This document shows, in pieces, positions 1 through 9,310 of a stretch of 64,000 nt of DNA. The DNA is from Polynucleobacter asymbioticus QLW-P1DMWA-1. GTDB lineage: Bacteria > Pseudomonadota > Gammaproteobacteria > Burkholderiales > Burkholderiaceae. Within the stretch, counting starts at the first letter, position 1, and the number at the start of each line of letters is the position of its first letter. The notes beneath the pieces are model-generated. The model was not told the DNA's origin. It made no database searches and saw only the letters and a program-made list of their open reading frames with translations. The stretch lies in assembly GCF_000016345.1 (NCBI RefSeq), contig NC_009379.1, positions 744,001-808,000 on the forward strand, written 5' to 3'. The position numbers were made by a program, and so were the translations under genes.

Positions 1-275
1 TTGCCAAGCTCTAAGAGTTTTAAACCGAGGCGATAGGTGCCACCATCACCACGTTCAACTAAACGACATGCCACCATGTCATTTAGGATGCGGTGTGCTG
101 TAGAGGGGTGAAGTCCAGTTTGTTCAGCCAGATTTTTTAGGCTGCTCGATTCTTCTTGTTCTGACAACGCATCAAGCAAGTTCATCATGCGCTCAACTAC
201 CTGGATAGCAGTTTTTGCAACTTCTCCGGTAGTTTTAGAGGTTTTGACAGTTTTGCTAGTGTTCATGCCACCCAT
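1..275 (-). CDS. IclR-family transcriptional regulator, N-terminal part (cut by window edge)
   Basis: Only the first 91 or so residues are present; the rest lies beyond position 1. The translation holds a winged helix-turn-helix of IclR type: LAEQTGLHPSTAHRIL followed by a recognition wing ending in GTYRLGLKLLELG. IclR proteins are DNA-binding regulators, usually of catabolic genes, with a C-terminal effector domain that cannot be seen here. Two in-frame ATG starts lie three codons apart (275 and 266); neither has a clear Shine-Dalgarno sequence. The regulator would be read away from pyrD's 3' end. Its target and ligand cannot be told from this fragment. Confidence 0.8.
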   Translation of the reverse strand, partial: MGGMNTSKTVKTSKTTGEVAKTAIQVVERMMNLLDALSEQEESSSLKNLAEQTGLHPSTAHRILNDMVACRLVERGDGGTYRLGLKLLELG

Positions 276-367
276 TGTAGCGATTCTGCAAGATATTGCA
301 TATTATGAAATGGGATTTTATAAAATTTTCCGCAAAAAAGCGGGGTTCTAATGGGTTTAAAGCGAGA

Positions 368-1402
368 TTACGACTGTCTTAGCGCCTTAGCGCATTCACT
401 TACCAGATCTGGGCCCTTATAAATAAGGCCGCTATAAAGTTGAACCAAACTGGCCCCAGCCATGATCTTTTCTCGGGCATCAGCACCGCTTAAGATGCCG
501 CCTACACCAATGATGGGAAGTTGGACACCTAATCGCGCCTTGAGCGCTCTGATGACAATATTGGAAGCGATTCGAACCGGAGCGCCTGATAGACCACCCG
601 TTTCCTCTCCATATTGCATGCCTGTTACTGCCTCACGTGAAATAGTAGTGTTGGTGGCAATGACCGCATCAATATTAAATTCCATCAACAGATCGGCGAT
701 CAGATGAATATCATTTTGATCTAAATCGGGAGCGATTTTTAAGAAGAGGGGTTTACGTACCCCATAGCGATCACTTAAGCGTTTTCTAGCATCATCTAAG
801 CTCCTTAGCAAAGAGCGCAACATGTCTTCACCTTGGAGGGCTCGTAGATTTTGAGTATTAGGTGATGAAATATTCACGGTAATGTAAGTGGCAATCTCGT
901 ATACCGCTTCCATTGCAGCAATGTAATCACTTGCTGCGTCTTCTATTGGGGTGATTGCATTTTTGCCAATATTCAAACCTAGAACACCACCGCGTTGCCA
1001 AAATATTGATTGACGCACTCGGGATACGCATGCCTCAACACCATCATTATTAAAACCCATGCGATTGATGATCGCTTCGGCTTGAGGGAGTCGAAACATG
1101 CGCGGCTTTGGGTTTCCTGCTTGTGGTCGTGGCGTTACTGTTCCAATTTCTAAAAAACCAAAACCGAGAGCTGCTAGTGAATCAATGTGTTTTCCATCCT
1201 TATCCAAGCCGGCTGCTAGGCCTACTGGGTTGGGAAACTCAATGCCACACAGATTCTGTGGATCAGCAATCGGTTTGCTTACCAATCGTTGCAATAGACC
1301 AAAACGTTGAGCTCGGTCTAGATTTTTTAAAGTGAGGTTATGGGCTTGCTCGGGGTCTAAGCAAAAGAGCCAAGGGCGCAATAAAGAGTAACGATCGATC
1401 AT
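368..1402 (-). CDS. pyrD: Dihydroorotate dehydrogenase (quinone), class 2
   Basis: Catalyses oxidation of dihydroorotate to orotate in pyrimidine synthesis, handing electrons to membrane ubiquinone. The 344-residue protein has the class 2 layout: an N-terminal amphipathic helical extension (residues 1-45) for membrane contact, then an FMN-binding barrel. Family motifs include [23 protein letters not shown] and the SSPNT loop with the catalytic serine typical of class 2 enzymes, and the ATNTT segment near residue 250. It lies 9 bases downstream of bpt on the same strand, so co-transcription with the aminoacyl-transferase genes is likely. Length and motifs are normal. Confidence 0.97.
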   Translation of the reverse strand: MIDRYSLLRPWLFCLDPEQAHNLTLKNLDRAQRFGLLQRLVSKPIADPQNLCGIEFPNPVGLAAGLDKDGKHIDSLAALGFGFLEIGTVTPRPQAGNPKPRMFRLPQAEAIINRMGFNNDGVEACVSRVRQSIFWQRGGVLGLNIGKNAITPIEDAASDYIAAMEAVYEIATYITVNISSPNTQNLRALQGEDMLRSLLRSLDDARKRLSDRYGVRKPLFLKIAPDLDQNDIHLIADLLMEFNIDAVIATNTTISREAVTGMQYGEETGGLSGAPVRIASNIVIRALKARLGVQLPIIGVGGILSGADAREKIMAGASLVQLYSGLIYKGPDLVSECAKALRQS

Positions 1403-1411
1403 GGGTAGATA

Positions 1412-2158
1412 TTATGACCCAGTCAGCGCTTGCCAATGATCGTCGATTAAACCTTCCATGGGTTGATACTTGGCTTTATAGGACATCTTTTCACTGTCTT
1501 TGATGTAATAGCCAAGATAGAGGTATGGCAGATTCAGTTCCTTGGTCTGTTCTAATTGCCACAAAATACTGTAGCTACCAAAACTAGCCGTAGTATCTGA
1601 TGCGTCATAAAAGGTATAGACAGATGAAATACCTTGCTCTAATAAGTCGATCATGCTGACCATGCGTAAGCGACCAGGGTGGGGGTCTTGCGGTCCATCT
1701 CTATATTCGACAATGCGCGAGTTCACGCGACTTTGCAAAAGAAACTGCATGTATTGATCTTGGTCATCGCTGTCCATATCTCCACCAGCGTGCCTTTGAT
1801 TTTGATAGTTCTGATAGAGCTGGTAATGCTCTTCTTGATAACCCAGGTTCAGAACTGAGGCAACAAGGCCAGCATGTTTTTTCCAGGCACGGCGTTGGCT
1901 GCGTGTGGGAGCAAATTGATTGACCAAAATTCGCGTCGCAACACACGCTTTGCATTCGTCACAATAGGGGCGATAGGTGTAAAGACCGCTGCGACGAAAA
2001 CCGGCATTCAACAGCTCGTTGTAAATATCTGCATGAATTAAATGGGAGGGCGTGGCGACCTGCGAGCGAGCAGTTTTATTGGGCAAATAACTACAGGGAT
2101 AGGGTGCAGTGGCGTAAAACTGCAGCGCTGTTAAGGGTAGTTCTTTGAGCCGTGTCAT
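1412..2158 (-). CDS. bpt: Aspartate/glutamate leucyltransferase (Bpt/Ate family)
   Basis: Transfers leucine from Leu-tRNA to proteins with N-terminal Asp or Glu, marking them for ClpS/ClpAP degradation (known for the bacterial Bpt family; the arginyltransferase ATE1 is the eukaryotic relative). The 248-residue sequence carries the conserved N-terminal block [16 protein letters not shown] and the cysteine-rich block [15 protein letters not shown] with RSQRR after it, both characteristic of the family. Its ATG overlaps the stop of aat by four bases (ATGA), so the two N-degron transferases are translationally coupled. Whether the substrate tRNA is leucyl or arginyl is inferred from bacterial precedent. 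Confidence 0.93.
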   Translation of the reverse strand: MTRLKELPLTALQFYATAPYPCSYLPNKTARSQVATPSHLIHADIYNELLNAGFRRSGLYTYRPYCDECKACVATRILVNQFAPTRSQRRAWKKHAGLVASVLNLGYQEEHYQLYQNYQNQRHAGGDMDSDDQDQYMQFLLQSRVNSRIVEYRDGPQDPHPGRLRMVSMIDLLEQGISSVYTFYDASDTTASFGSYSILWQLEQTKELNLPYLYLGYYIKDSEKMSYKAKYQPMEGLIDDHWQALTGS

Positions 2159-2892
2159 AGCCAGTAGTTCAGAATGGATTTATCAAAGTTCCAAGGTCTG
2201 TCTATAGTAGATTGATTTACCGATTTTTGCAGATGCTCTAGAAATTCTGGTCTTGGTATGGGTGCGCCACCCAATGAGCGCAGATGGTTGGTTTCTTGTT
2301 GGCAGTCGATCATGGCGATGGCATTCTGAATACACCAGGCGCTCAGGGCAGACAGGGCAATTTTTGATGCATTTGGTTTAAGGCTAAACATAGATTCCCC
2401 AAAAACCATACTGCCTAATGCAACGCAATAAAGCCCACCAATGAGTTGCCCATTTTCTATAAGAGCAATACTGTGTGCACGCCCTTGTTCAAATAAGGAG
2501 GTATAGGCATCCATAATTTCGTGGGTGATCCAAGTTCCATCCTGCTCTTTGCGAGAGCTTGTGGCGCATGCCCGAATTACTGCGCCAAAATCATTATCTA
2601 CCAATAGTTTTGACTTATCATCCTGGCAAAAATGACGAATATTTTTTTGAAGCGATATGCTGCACTTAAATTCACTTGGTTTCAGAACCATGCGCGGGTC
2701 AGGAGACCACCATAAGACCGGCTGATTATCTGAGTACCAGGGAAATATACCCAATTGATATGCTTGTTCTAGCTGTCCGGGGTAGATGCGCTCGCTAACA
2801 GCAAAAAGTCCGGGCACACTTTGATCTGGATCCGGATCTCGATAGGGGTTAGGAAAAGGATCATGAGGTCCTAGCCAGGCAATCTGACTCAT
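2155..2892 (-). CDS. aat: Leucyl/phenylalanyl-tRNA--protein transferase
   Basis: Adds Leu or Phe to N-terminal Lys or Arg of proteins, producing N-degrons read by ClpS. The 245-residue protein begins [16 protein letters not shown] and has the family blocks [20 protein letters not shown], an ITHEIMDAY segment, GGLYCVALG and the C-terminal [15 protein letters not shown]. The frame stays open upstream to 2994, but that would overlap the Nudix gene and add 34 residues of unlike sequence, so ATG 2892 is preferred. It sits between the Nudix gene (8 bases upstream) and bpt (ATGA overlap), forming one minus-strand operon. Confidence 0.95.
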   Translation of the reverse strand: MSQIAWLGPHDPFPNPYRDPDPDQSVPGLFAVSERIYPGQLEQAYQLGIFPWYSDNQPVLWWSPDPRMVLKPSEFKCSISLQKNIRHFCQDDKSKLLVDNDFGAVIRACATSSRKEQDGTWITHEIMDAYTSLFEQGRAHSIALIENGQLIGGLYCVALGSMVFGESMFSLKPNASKIALSALSAWCIQNAIAMIDCQQETNHLRSLGGAPIPRPEFLEHLQKSVNQSTIDRPWNFDKSILNYWL

Positions 2893-2900
2893 CTGAGTAA

Positions 2901-3461
2901 TTAAATCTTTTCTGATGGAAGAATGTCTCGACTGCGAACATTCAATTCTTTTCCGGCATCTAGGCGTCCAGTAGCGCGATCCGCAAAAAACCATTCAAGC
3001 GTTTGCTTGACGGTAGGAAAGGCTAGGTCATTCCAGGGAATTTCATGTTCATGAAAGAGCGCTACCTCAAGACTTTCTTCGCCAGCACAGAAATCTGGAG
3101 AGGACATGGTGGCAAGGTAAAACAAATGAACCTGTTCTGCATGCGGAACATTAAGCAGGGAATATAGTGGGCCAATTTCCACCACGGCACCTGCCTCCTC
3201 AAGCGTCTCTCGAGCAGCACCATGACTAGTGCTTTCACCTAACTCCATAAAACCCGCTGGCAAAGTCCAGTAACCATGTCGAGGCTCAATTGCACGACGA
3301 CATAACAGAACTTGTTCGCCGAAAACTGGAATACTGCCAACCACATTACGGGGGTTTTGATAGTGAATGCTGCCACATGCTTCGCAAACATGACGTTCGC
3401 GTGAATCATCCGCTGGAATTTTGATGGTGAGAGGAGATGCGCAGTGAGGGCAAAACTTCAT
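2901..3461 (-). CDS. Nudix hydrolase with N-terminal zinc ribbon
   Basis: A 186-residue protein with a CPHC and CEAC zinc-ribbon pair in the first 35 residues, then a Nudix fold. The Nudix box is complete (GX5EX7REUXEEXGU): G-FMELG-E, then RE-T-LEEAGA around residues 65-90. This combination, zinc ribbon plus Nudix, resembles NudC-like and YfcD-like pyrophosphatases acting on nucleotide derivatives, but the exact substrate cannot be named. It lies 9 bases after the fused pab gene and just before aat, and probably shares their transcript. Confidence 0.9.
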   Translation of the reverse strand: MKFCPHCASPLTIKIPADDSRERHVCEACGSIHYQNPRNVVGSIPVFGEQVLLCRRAIEPRHGYWTLPAGFMELGESTSHGAARETLEEAGAVVEIGPLYSLLNVPHAEQVHLFYLATMSSPDFCAGEESLEVALFHEHEIPWNDLAFPTVKQTLEWFFADRATGRLDAGKELNVRSRDILPSEKI

Positions 3462-3470
3462 AAATACTTT

Positions 3471-5294
3471 CTAAAAATGGGCTTTGATAGCGCCTCGAAG
3501 CGCATTACTAAGAATAATCTCATCTGCTTCTAATACATCCTGAATAGTCAGGTTCGCTTCACGGGCATTCATCTTAGGGTCTGTGAGTAAGCTTGCACGC
3601 ATAACACCTGGTAATAGACCTGTAGATACAGGGGGCGTTAGCCAGGAAGTGCTGTTGGATGGTTTAATAAAGATGCTTGAACGCCCACCCTCAGTCACAA
3701 ATCCTTGTTCATTTATAAAGAGCGCATCAAACCCTCCTTGCTGAACAGCAGCTTGCCAGGCTTGATCATAGAGACCTCGATGGGTAACTTTGTGGCGCAG
3801 CAATGCATTCCCTGAAAACATCGTGCAATCAAAAGGCAGAATATCGGCAGCCCAAAAAATCTTTACTAACGGTTTAAGGGCTTCAAGTTGTCCGGTAGTC
3901 GCGCTAATGATTCCAGTAGGACTTAGATCTAAGCGGAGCCTAAAGTCATGATCTGAATTAAGCGCTTTGCATGCTTCACTTATCGTTGTTTGAGCATTTA
4001 CTCGATCAAACTGAATGCCTAGAGCCAATGCGGATGCTTGCATTCTATTGAGATGAGCTTCAATATTCTGAGTTTTGCCTTGTTTAATGGCAATGGTTTC
4101 GAATAAACCAGTATGGCTAGGTAAATTCTTTAAAAAAGCAGACTTAATATGGCACTCTTGCCATTCTTGTTGCGCATCTGAATCAATTGTTATTCCAGCG
4201 CCGATTCCTAATGTGAAATGGGCAGCATGACTGTTGGCATCTTCAGATATTTCTACTGTTCTGATGGGGACACTCAGCGCAAAATCACCGCTTGGATCGA
4301 GCCACCCCAAGGCGCCACAGTAATATCCGCGATCCTCGGGTTCTAGTTCTTGAATAATTTCCATGCTGCGTTTTTTGGGGGCGCCAGTGACTGACCCACA
4401 GGGAAAGACTGCCTCCAATATATTGACAAGGGAGATGCTTGGTTTGATCTGACCCTCTACAGTTGAGGTCATTTGCAAGACATCACCATGTCTTGCAACT
4501 GCAAATAAGTTAGGTACTGTCACGCTACCAGGTAGGGAGATGCGGCTTAAATCGTTGCGCAATAAATCGACAATCATCACGTTCTCAGCTTGATTCTTGG
4601 GGTCCGCAGATAATGCACCTGGTGTATCCGATAGAGCGCTTGCAGTCCCCTTCATTGGCATTGCTTTCAGAATATCTCCATTGCGCTCAATGAATAATTC
4701 AGGCGATTGAGAGAGGAGGTGATGGGTATTTGATTTGATGTAAGCACCAAATCTACCTGGCTGACGATTGCGAAGGCGTTGGTATAGTCCTAGGGGTGAT
4801 CCGTAGGTTTTCCCTTTGATCCGATAGGTGTGATTGATTTGATAGCTATCGCCACTACGAATATATTCCTGTATTACGGCAATGTCTGATGCAAACTGGG
4901 CTTCTGTTAAGGTTTCCTCAACCTCCAATACTCCTGCAATACCTTGAGATACACCTTCTTTTCCTAATTCATCCTCAATCAGAGTATCTACCTCTGATTT
5001 TGAGAGCTTCTTGTAATCTTGAAATGACCAAGCTTCGATCAAGGGGTGATGATTAGAGGAATTTGGTTTTTGTGGCAAATGATGGATTGATCTTCCAAGC
5101 TCATAGGCAAATGCCGTAACCACAAATTGCCCCTTACTCAGTGCAGTGGTGATTTCTATAAGGCAAGTTTGAGTTGCTTCATGATCGATGGCGTTATCGC
5201 CACTTGGACTGACGCACCAGTAGTGAAGCGGATTTTGGTATAGGCGACTGGTTGGATTAGCCGCTGTACTTTGCGCATCATCGAGCAAAATCAT
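3471..5294 (-). CDS. pabBC: Bifunctional aminodeoxychorismate synthase component I / 4-amino-4-deoxychorismate lyase
   Basis: Makes p-aminobenzoate for folate: the PabB part aminates chorismate and the PabC part releases pyruvate. Residues about 110-390 form a chorismate-binding domain, with MPMKGTAS (the conserved lysine loop), DLLRNDLSR and PCGSVTGAPKKRSMEII. Residues about 395-607 are a class IV aminotransferase-like lyase domain, with SGNALLRHKVTHRG and FINEQGFVTEGGRSSIFI near the end. In E. coli these are separate proteins; the single 607-residue chain is a known fusion type in Proteobacteria. The glutamine amidotransferase partner PabA is not in the window. Confidence 0.93.
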   Translation of the reverse strand: MILLDDAQSTAANPTSRLYQNPLHYWCVSPSGDNAIDHEATQTCLIEITTALSKGQFVVTAFAYELGRSIHHLPQKPNSSNHHPLIEAWSFQDYKKLSKSEVDTLIEDELGKEGVSQGIAGVLEVEETLTEAQFASDIAVIQEYIRSGDSYQINHTYRIKGKTYGSPLGLYQRLRNRQPGRFGAYIKSNTHHLLSQSPELFIERNGDILKAMPMKGTASALSDTPGALSADPKNQAENVMIVDLLRNDLSRISLPGSVTVPNLFAVARHGDVLQMTSTVEGQIKPSISLVNILEAVFPCGSVTGAPKKRSMEIIQELEPEDRGYYCGALGWLDPSGDFALSVPIRTVEISEDANSHAAHFTLGIGAGITIDSDAQQEWQECHIKSAFLKNLPSHTGLFETIAIKQGKTQNIEAHLNRMQASALALGIQFDRVNAQTTISEACKALNSDHDFRLRLDLSPTGIISATTGQLEALKPLVKIFWAADILPFDCTMFSGNALLRHKVTHRGLYDQAWQAAVQQGGFDALFINEQGFVTEGGRSSIFIKPSNSTSWLTPPVSTGLLPGVMRASLLTDPKMNAREANLTIQDVLEADEIILSNALRGAIKAHF

Positions 5295-5316
5295 GGCGGC
5301 TATTCAGTAGGCTGAA

Positions 5317-5892
5317 TTATTTCAGGATGGTCGCTGATTGAATGATGACTGGGTTAGTCGGGACATCAGACATGCGACCCATGCGTGGTGTAGGGGCAAC
5401 CATAGTGGGCACTTTGCGGATGGCATCAATAGTCTGCGTGCCTGAAATCACTTTTCCAAAGACGGTGTAACCATTTCCCATGGCATTGGGATAATCAAGC
5501 GCCTGGTTATCTTTGACGTTAATAAAAAATTGCGCAGTAGCTGAATCGGGATCCGAAGTGCGAGCCATAGCAATGGTGTAAGCATTGTTCTTTAAACCAT
5601 TTTGAGCTTCTGAAGCAACCGGAGCATCGGTTTGCTTTTGAGTGAGGTCAGGTGTAAATCCACCACCTTGAATCATGAAGCCATCAATGACACGGTGAAA
5701 AATAGTGCCGTTATAGAAACCGCTTTTTACATAGTTTAAAAAGTTAGCGGTTGTCTTCGGCGCTTTATCTGAATCTAATTCCACAACAAAATTACCTAAA
5801 GTAGTTTTAAATTCAACCTTAGGACCTGCAATCGCTGCTTGGCTAGCGAAGCAGCTAGCAATCAAAATAAGGCTGGCAAATAGTTTGCGCAT
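5317..5892 (-). CDS. Periplasmic peptidyl-prolyl cis-trans isomerase, cyclophilin type
   Basis: Starts MRKLFASLILIASCF with a typical signal peptide ending near AIAG (about 22 residues), so the mature protein is periplasmic, like E. coli PpiA. The 191-residue chain shows cyclophilin motifs: TIFHRVIDGFMIQGGG carries the catalytic arginine, and TAQFFINVKDN and NGYTVFGKVISG follow. The frame is open to 5964, but ATG 5892 has an AGGGAG Shine-Dalgarno at good spacing and begins the signal peptide, so it is chosen. It helps fold exported proteins at proline bonds. Confidence 0.93.
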   Translation of the reverse strand: MRKLFASLILIASCFASQAAIAGPKVEFKTTLGNFVVELDSDKAPKTTANFLNYVKSGFYNGTIFHRVIDGFMIQGGGFTPDLTQKQTDAPVASEAQNGLKNNAYTIAMARTSDPDSATAQFFINVKDNQALDYPNAMGNGYTVFGKVISGTQTIDAIRKVPTMVAPTPRMGRMSDVPTNPVIIQSATILK

Positions 5893-5979
5893 GAAAACTC
5901 CCTGAGTAATTGAAATGAATACTAATGATTGTATTGCCCAATTAATAAATCGATGCAATATCACCGTGGGGTAAGTGGA

Positions 5980-6606
5980 TTACCTTAGACCGTTTGGAAT
6001 AGTGCTGGCAAAGGCGTATGGGGCCTCCTCAAACATGCCGGGTCTTTCAAGGTAATCCAGGGTCCAGTCAATGGTGTCCAGGCCCCAAAAACAGTGCTGA
6101 TTGAGGATAAGAGCGGGGACTCCAAACGCACCATCAGCTTTTGCTTTATTGGTATTGGAAACCAAGGCTGCTTTGACTTCTGGGCTTTCGGGTTTGGGGG
6201 TATTGGCTCCTAGGCCAAGATAAGCACAAAACTCAGACCAAGAAAGCGTCGGGTCTTTGCCTTCAAGCCATACAAAGTCAAAAGCACGCTCTACCATTTG
6301 CCAATCTGCATTAAGCTCAAGAAGCAAACGCTGAGGAGCAACACTTAAAAAAGGATGACGTTCAGGGAAGCGGAAGGGGATGCCCAGTCTCTCGGCCTGC
6401 CAGATACAAAAATGATAGGTATGAGGGCGTTTTTCGGTGACTTCAGCGGGCCCAATATTTTCCGTTGCTCTTAGTAAGCCACCCAATAGAACTGGAACGG
6501 GCGTGATATCAAGCTTATCTTCAAGGCGATATCTTTGCTTGACATACAGGTAAGCGAATGGGGAGATGATGTCATAGTAAAAAGTGGCTGGTAATTTAGC
6601 GCTCAT
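5980..6606 (-). CDS. 2-hydroxychromene-2-carboxylate isomerase-family protein (DsbA fold, GST kappa-like)
   Basis: A 208-residue protein with the thioredoxin/DsbA fold lacking a CXXC motif. It starts ATFYYDIISPFAYLY, where the serine of the SPFAYL loop takes the place of the redox cysteine, as in HCCA isomerases and kappa-class GSTs. GVPALIL near residue 170 is the cis-proline loop. Known family members isomerise an intermediate of naphthalene degradation, but many homologues lie outside such pathways; no aromatic-degradation genes are nearby, so the substrate is unknown. It is 11 bases downstream of rarA on the same strand. Confidence 0.85.
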   Translation of the reverse strand: MSAKLPATFYYDIISPFAYLYVKQRYRLEDKLDITPVPVLLGGLLRATENIGPAEVTEKRPHTYHFCIWQAERLGIPFRFPERHPFLSVAPQRLLLELNADWQMVERAFDFVWLEGKDPTLSWSEFCAYLGLGANTPKPESPEVKAALVSNTNKAKADGAFGVPALILNQHCFWGLDTIDWTLDYLERPGMFEEAPYAFASTIPNGLR

Positions 6607-6617
6607 CCGAAATCCTT

Positions 6618-7931
6618 TTATTTCTTTTTATGTTCAGAATCTAGCTTGCGTAAAAAAGCAATCTTCTCTTTGATCTGGCTCTCAAGGCCGCGCTCTACTG
6701 GTTCATACCAACGAGGATTCTCCATGCCATCAGGAAAATAGGTTTCACCGGCGGCATAAGCATGGGGTTCATCATGCGCGTAGCGATAGGCTTTGCCGTG
6801 TCCAAGCTCTTTCATGAGCTTAGTAGGTGCGTTTCGTAGATGATTTGGGACTGGCTTGGATTGATCGTTGGCCACATAGGCACGCGCTGCATTAAAGGCG
6901 TTATAGCTCGCATTGCTTTTAGAGGCAACCGCCAAATAGACTACCGCTTGACCTAAAGCGAGCTCACCCTCAGGAGAGCCGAGCCTTTCAAAAGTTTGTG
7001 CAGCATCGTTTGCGATTTGCATTGCTCGAGGATCGGCAAGTCCAATATCTTCCCAAGCCATTCTAATGATGCGCCGGGCTAAATAGCGTGGGTCTGCTCC
7101 ACCATCAAGCATGCGACAGAACCAATACAGGGATGCATCCGGGTCTGACCCTCTGACAGATTTATGGAGCGCAGAAATTTGATCATAAAAGTGATCGCCA
7201 CCTTTATCAAAGCGTCGCGCTTGTGCACTGAGCGCGCTCTCAACGAATGCCTGGTTCACTGAAGCTACTTCTGCTCCAGGAGTGGTAACCGCATTCCGAA
7301 TTTGCTCAACCAAGTTGAGAAGGCGTCTGGCATCACCATCAGCATTCGAGATGAGGGTTTCTGTAGCACTATCTTCAAACGTGACGTCTGGCATTGCAAA
7401 TTGATGGGCACGATCAAATAGTTGCTTGAGCTCATCCGCGCTTAATGATTTCAGTACATAGACTTGTGCTCTTGAAAGTAGGGCAGAGTTAACCTCAAAA
7501 GAGGGGTTTTCAGTAGTGGCGCCAATAAAAGTAAATAAGCCTGATTCCACATGAGGTAAGAGGGCATCTTGTTGACTTTTATTGAAGCGATGGATCTCAT
7601 CAACAAACAAAATCGTTTGTTTGCCATATTGCGCCATATTTTGCTGGGCTTGCTCGATAGATTCACGAATTTCTTTTACACCAGCCAATACAGCTGAGAT
7701 TGCAATGAACTCGCGGTCAAAGGCTTTGGCTGATAAGCGCGCCAAGGTAGTTTTTCCTACGCCTGGAGGCCCCCATAAAATCATTGAGTGCGGCTTACCA
7801 GAGGCAAAGGCCAAATTCAGGGGCTTGCCAGTGGCTAGTAAATGGGTTTGTCCAATGACTTCAGTGATCGTTTTTGGACGGAGCGCTTCCGCTAATGGTG
7901 GCGTTGGCGTGCTATCAAAAAGACCGCTCAT
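6618..7931 (-). CDS. rarA: Replication-associated recombination protein A (AAA+ ATPase)
   Basis: A clamp-loader-related AAA+ ATPase (RarA/MgsA, WRNIP1 family) that acts at stalled replication forks. The 437-residue sequence has Walker A GPPGVGKTTLA near residue 55, Walker B ILFVDEIHRFNKSQQDALLP, sensor 1 FIGATTENPSFEVN, and the C-terminal tetramerisation part with GSDPDASLYWFCRMLDGG and GHGKAYRYAHDEP. All key residues are present. It is 4 bases downstream of the DUF3429 gene. Confidence 0.96.
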   Translation of the reverse strand: MSGLFDSTPTPPLAEALRPKTITEVIGQTHLLATGKPLNLAFASGKPHSMILWGPPGVGKTTLARLSAKAFDREFIAISAVLAGVKEIRESIEQAQQNMAQYGKQTILFVDEIHRFNKSQQDALLPHVESGLFTFIGATTENPSFEVNSALLSRAQVYVLKSLSADELKQLFDRAHQFAMPDVTFEDSATETLISNADGDARRLLNLVEQIRNAVTTPGAEVASVNQAFVESALSAQARRFDKGGDHFYDQISALHKSVRGSDPDASLYWFCRMLDGGADPRYLARRIIRMAWEDIGLADPRAMQIANDAAQTFERLGSPEGELALGQAVVYLAVASKSNASYNAFNAARAYVANDQSKPVPNHLRNAPTKLMKELGHGKAYRYAHDEPHAYAAGETYFPDGMENPRWYEPVERGLESQIKEKIAFLRKLDSEHKKK

Positions 7932-7935
7932 TGCA

Positions 7936-8415
7936 TCATGCTTGAATAAAGAGGATGACTACTGCAGCCCAGGTAAGGCAAGCTACCGCAACATAAGTTA
8001 AGCGATTGCGCATGGTCATAAAGGCTGCACGAGTTACATCATCTGAAAAATAATAACGGTAGGTGTTTTGATCAATACTACGTTGGATGATGAGCATGGC
8101 TGCCAGAATTAGTAAACCCACTGGTATATAAATATGAAGAGCAACCCATGCAACCAAAGCGGGTATCACTCCCCATATCCACGCATTACGATCGACCCAA
8201 CGATCTCCTGTGAGAGGCTTGCCTAGAGTATGAAGACTTGCACCCCAATGCAAAGCTCCCATAAAGGAGGTGATGATGGCGCCATATCCCGCTAAAGACT
8301 CTGCGCTGAGATAGTTCACAGGTGTAGGTGCTAGTTGCACCATCAGTGCCAACCCTACAAAAGGGATCAGGCCGGCATATGCTAATTTGCGAACAAGAGG
8401 TGGAAGGGGATTCAC
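7936..8415 (-). CDS. DUF3429 family inner-membrane protein
   Basis: A 159-residue protein with about five hydrophobic segments, including LAYAGLIPFVGLALMVQL, a stretch after YLSAESLAGYGAIITSFMGALHW, two helices around residues 85-110 and a C-terminal helix. The motif SFMGALHWG is typical of DUF3429. The family is widespread in Proteobacteria and has no established function. It lies immediately upstream of rarA with the same direction. Nothing in the sequence suggests a catalytic site. Confidence 0.8.
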   Translation of the reverse strand: MNPLPPLVRKLAYAGLIPFVGLALMVQLAPTPVNYLSAESLAGYGAIITSFMGALHWGASLHTLGKPLTGDRWVDRNAWIWGVIPALVAWVALHIYIPVGLLILAAMLIIQRSIDQNTYRYYFSDDVTRAAFMTMRNRLTYVAVACLTWAAVVILFIQA

Positions 8416-8454
8416 AAGAGGATTGATGGTTAGATTGATAAAATGACGAATAGT

Positions 8455-9309
8455 TTATTTGTCGTAGGTGTAAACGCCACGACCAGTTTTACGACCGAGG
8501 TAACCTGCTGCAACCATTTCACGAAGAAGAGGGCACGGACGATATTTAGAGTCGCTGAAGTTTTCAAAATACACTTCCATTACTGCAAGGCAGGTATCAA
8601 GACCGATTAGGTCTGCGAGTGCAAGCGGTCCAATAGGTTGGTTGCAGCCCAATTTCATGCCGGCATCGATATCTTCAGGGCTAGCTAAACCTTCAGAAAG
8701 CACGAAGAAGGCTTCATTAATCATTGGAAGCAAGATGCGGTTAACAACAAACCCGGGTGAGTTCTTTACGGTGATGGGTTCTTTGCCAATACGCTTAGCC
8801 ATCTCAATAATAGCTGCATGTGTTTCGTCACTTGTTTGCAATCCACGAATTACCTCAACTAGTGCCATCAAGGGCGGGGGATTGAAGAAGTGCATGCCAA
8901 TGAAGCGTGCAGGATTGGAATCCAACGCAGCTAACTTGGTAATAGAAAGCGATGAAGTATTGGTGGCAATAATAGTTTCTTTACCGACGATCTCATCGAC
9001 TTGTTTCAAAATCTTTTCTTTGATAGCCTGATTCTCAGTCGCAGCCTCAATCACTAGCTCCAGACCCTTGAAGTCGGCATAAGAAGCGCTTCCTTTGACG
9101 CGCTTCAGAGCTGCATCCTTTGCTTCAGGCGTTAAGGTTTCTTTTTTTACAAGACGATCCAAGCTCTTACTGATTTGATCCAGTCCGCGTTGAACAGCGG
9201 CATCATTAATATCTACCATCACAACATCTAAACCAGCTACTGCGCATACTTGAGCGATACCATTTCCCATGGTACCTGCGCCGATTACACCTACTGATTG
9301 AATCTTCAT
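8455..9309 (-). CDS. hbd: 3-hydroxybutyryl-CoA dehydrogenase
   Basis: Interconverts acetoacetyl-CoA and 3-hydroxybutyryl-CoA with NAD(P). The 284-residue protein starts MKIQSVGVIGAGTMGNGIAQ, a Rossmann nucleotide loop, followed by NTSSLSIT, GMHFFNPPPLMALVEVI (catalytic His and Glu) and VKNSPGFVVNRILLPMINEA in the dimerisation domain. The frame is open to 9369 but that would run into the GST gene; ATG 9309 places the Rossmann motif at the N-terminus and is chosen. It stands one base from the GST stop. Role is likely in short-chain fatty acid or polyhydroxybutyrate metabolism. Confidence 0.93.
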   Translation of the reverse strand: MKIQSVGVIGAGTMGNGIAQVCAVAGLDVVMVDINDAAVQRGLDQISKSLDRLVKKETLTPEAKDAALKRVKGSASYADFKGLELVIEAATENQAIKEKILKQVDEIVGKETIIATNTSSLSITKLAALDSNPARFIGMHFFNPPPLMALVEVIRGLQTSDETHAAIIEMAKRIGKEPITVKNSPGFVVNRILLPMINEAFFVLSEGLASPEDIDAGMKLGCNQPIGPLALADLIGLDTCLAVMEVYFENFSDSKYRPCPLLREMVAAGYLGRKTGRGVYTYDK

Positions 9310-9310
9310 C

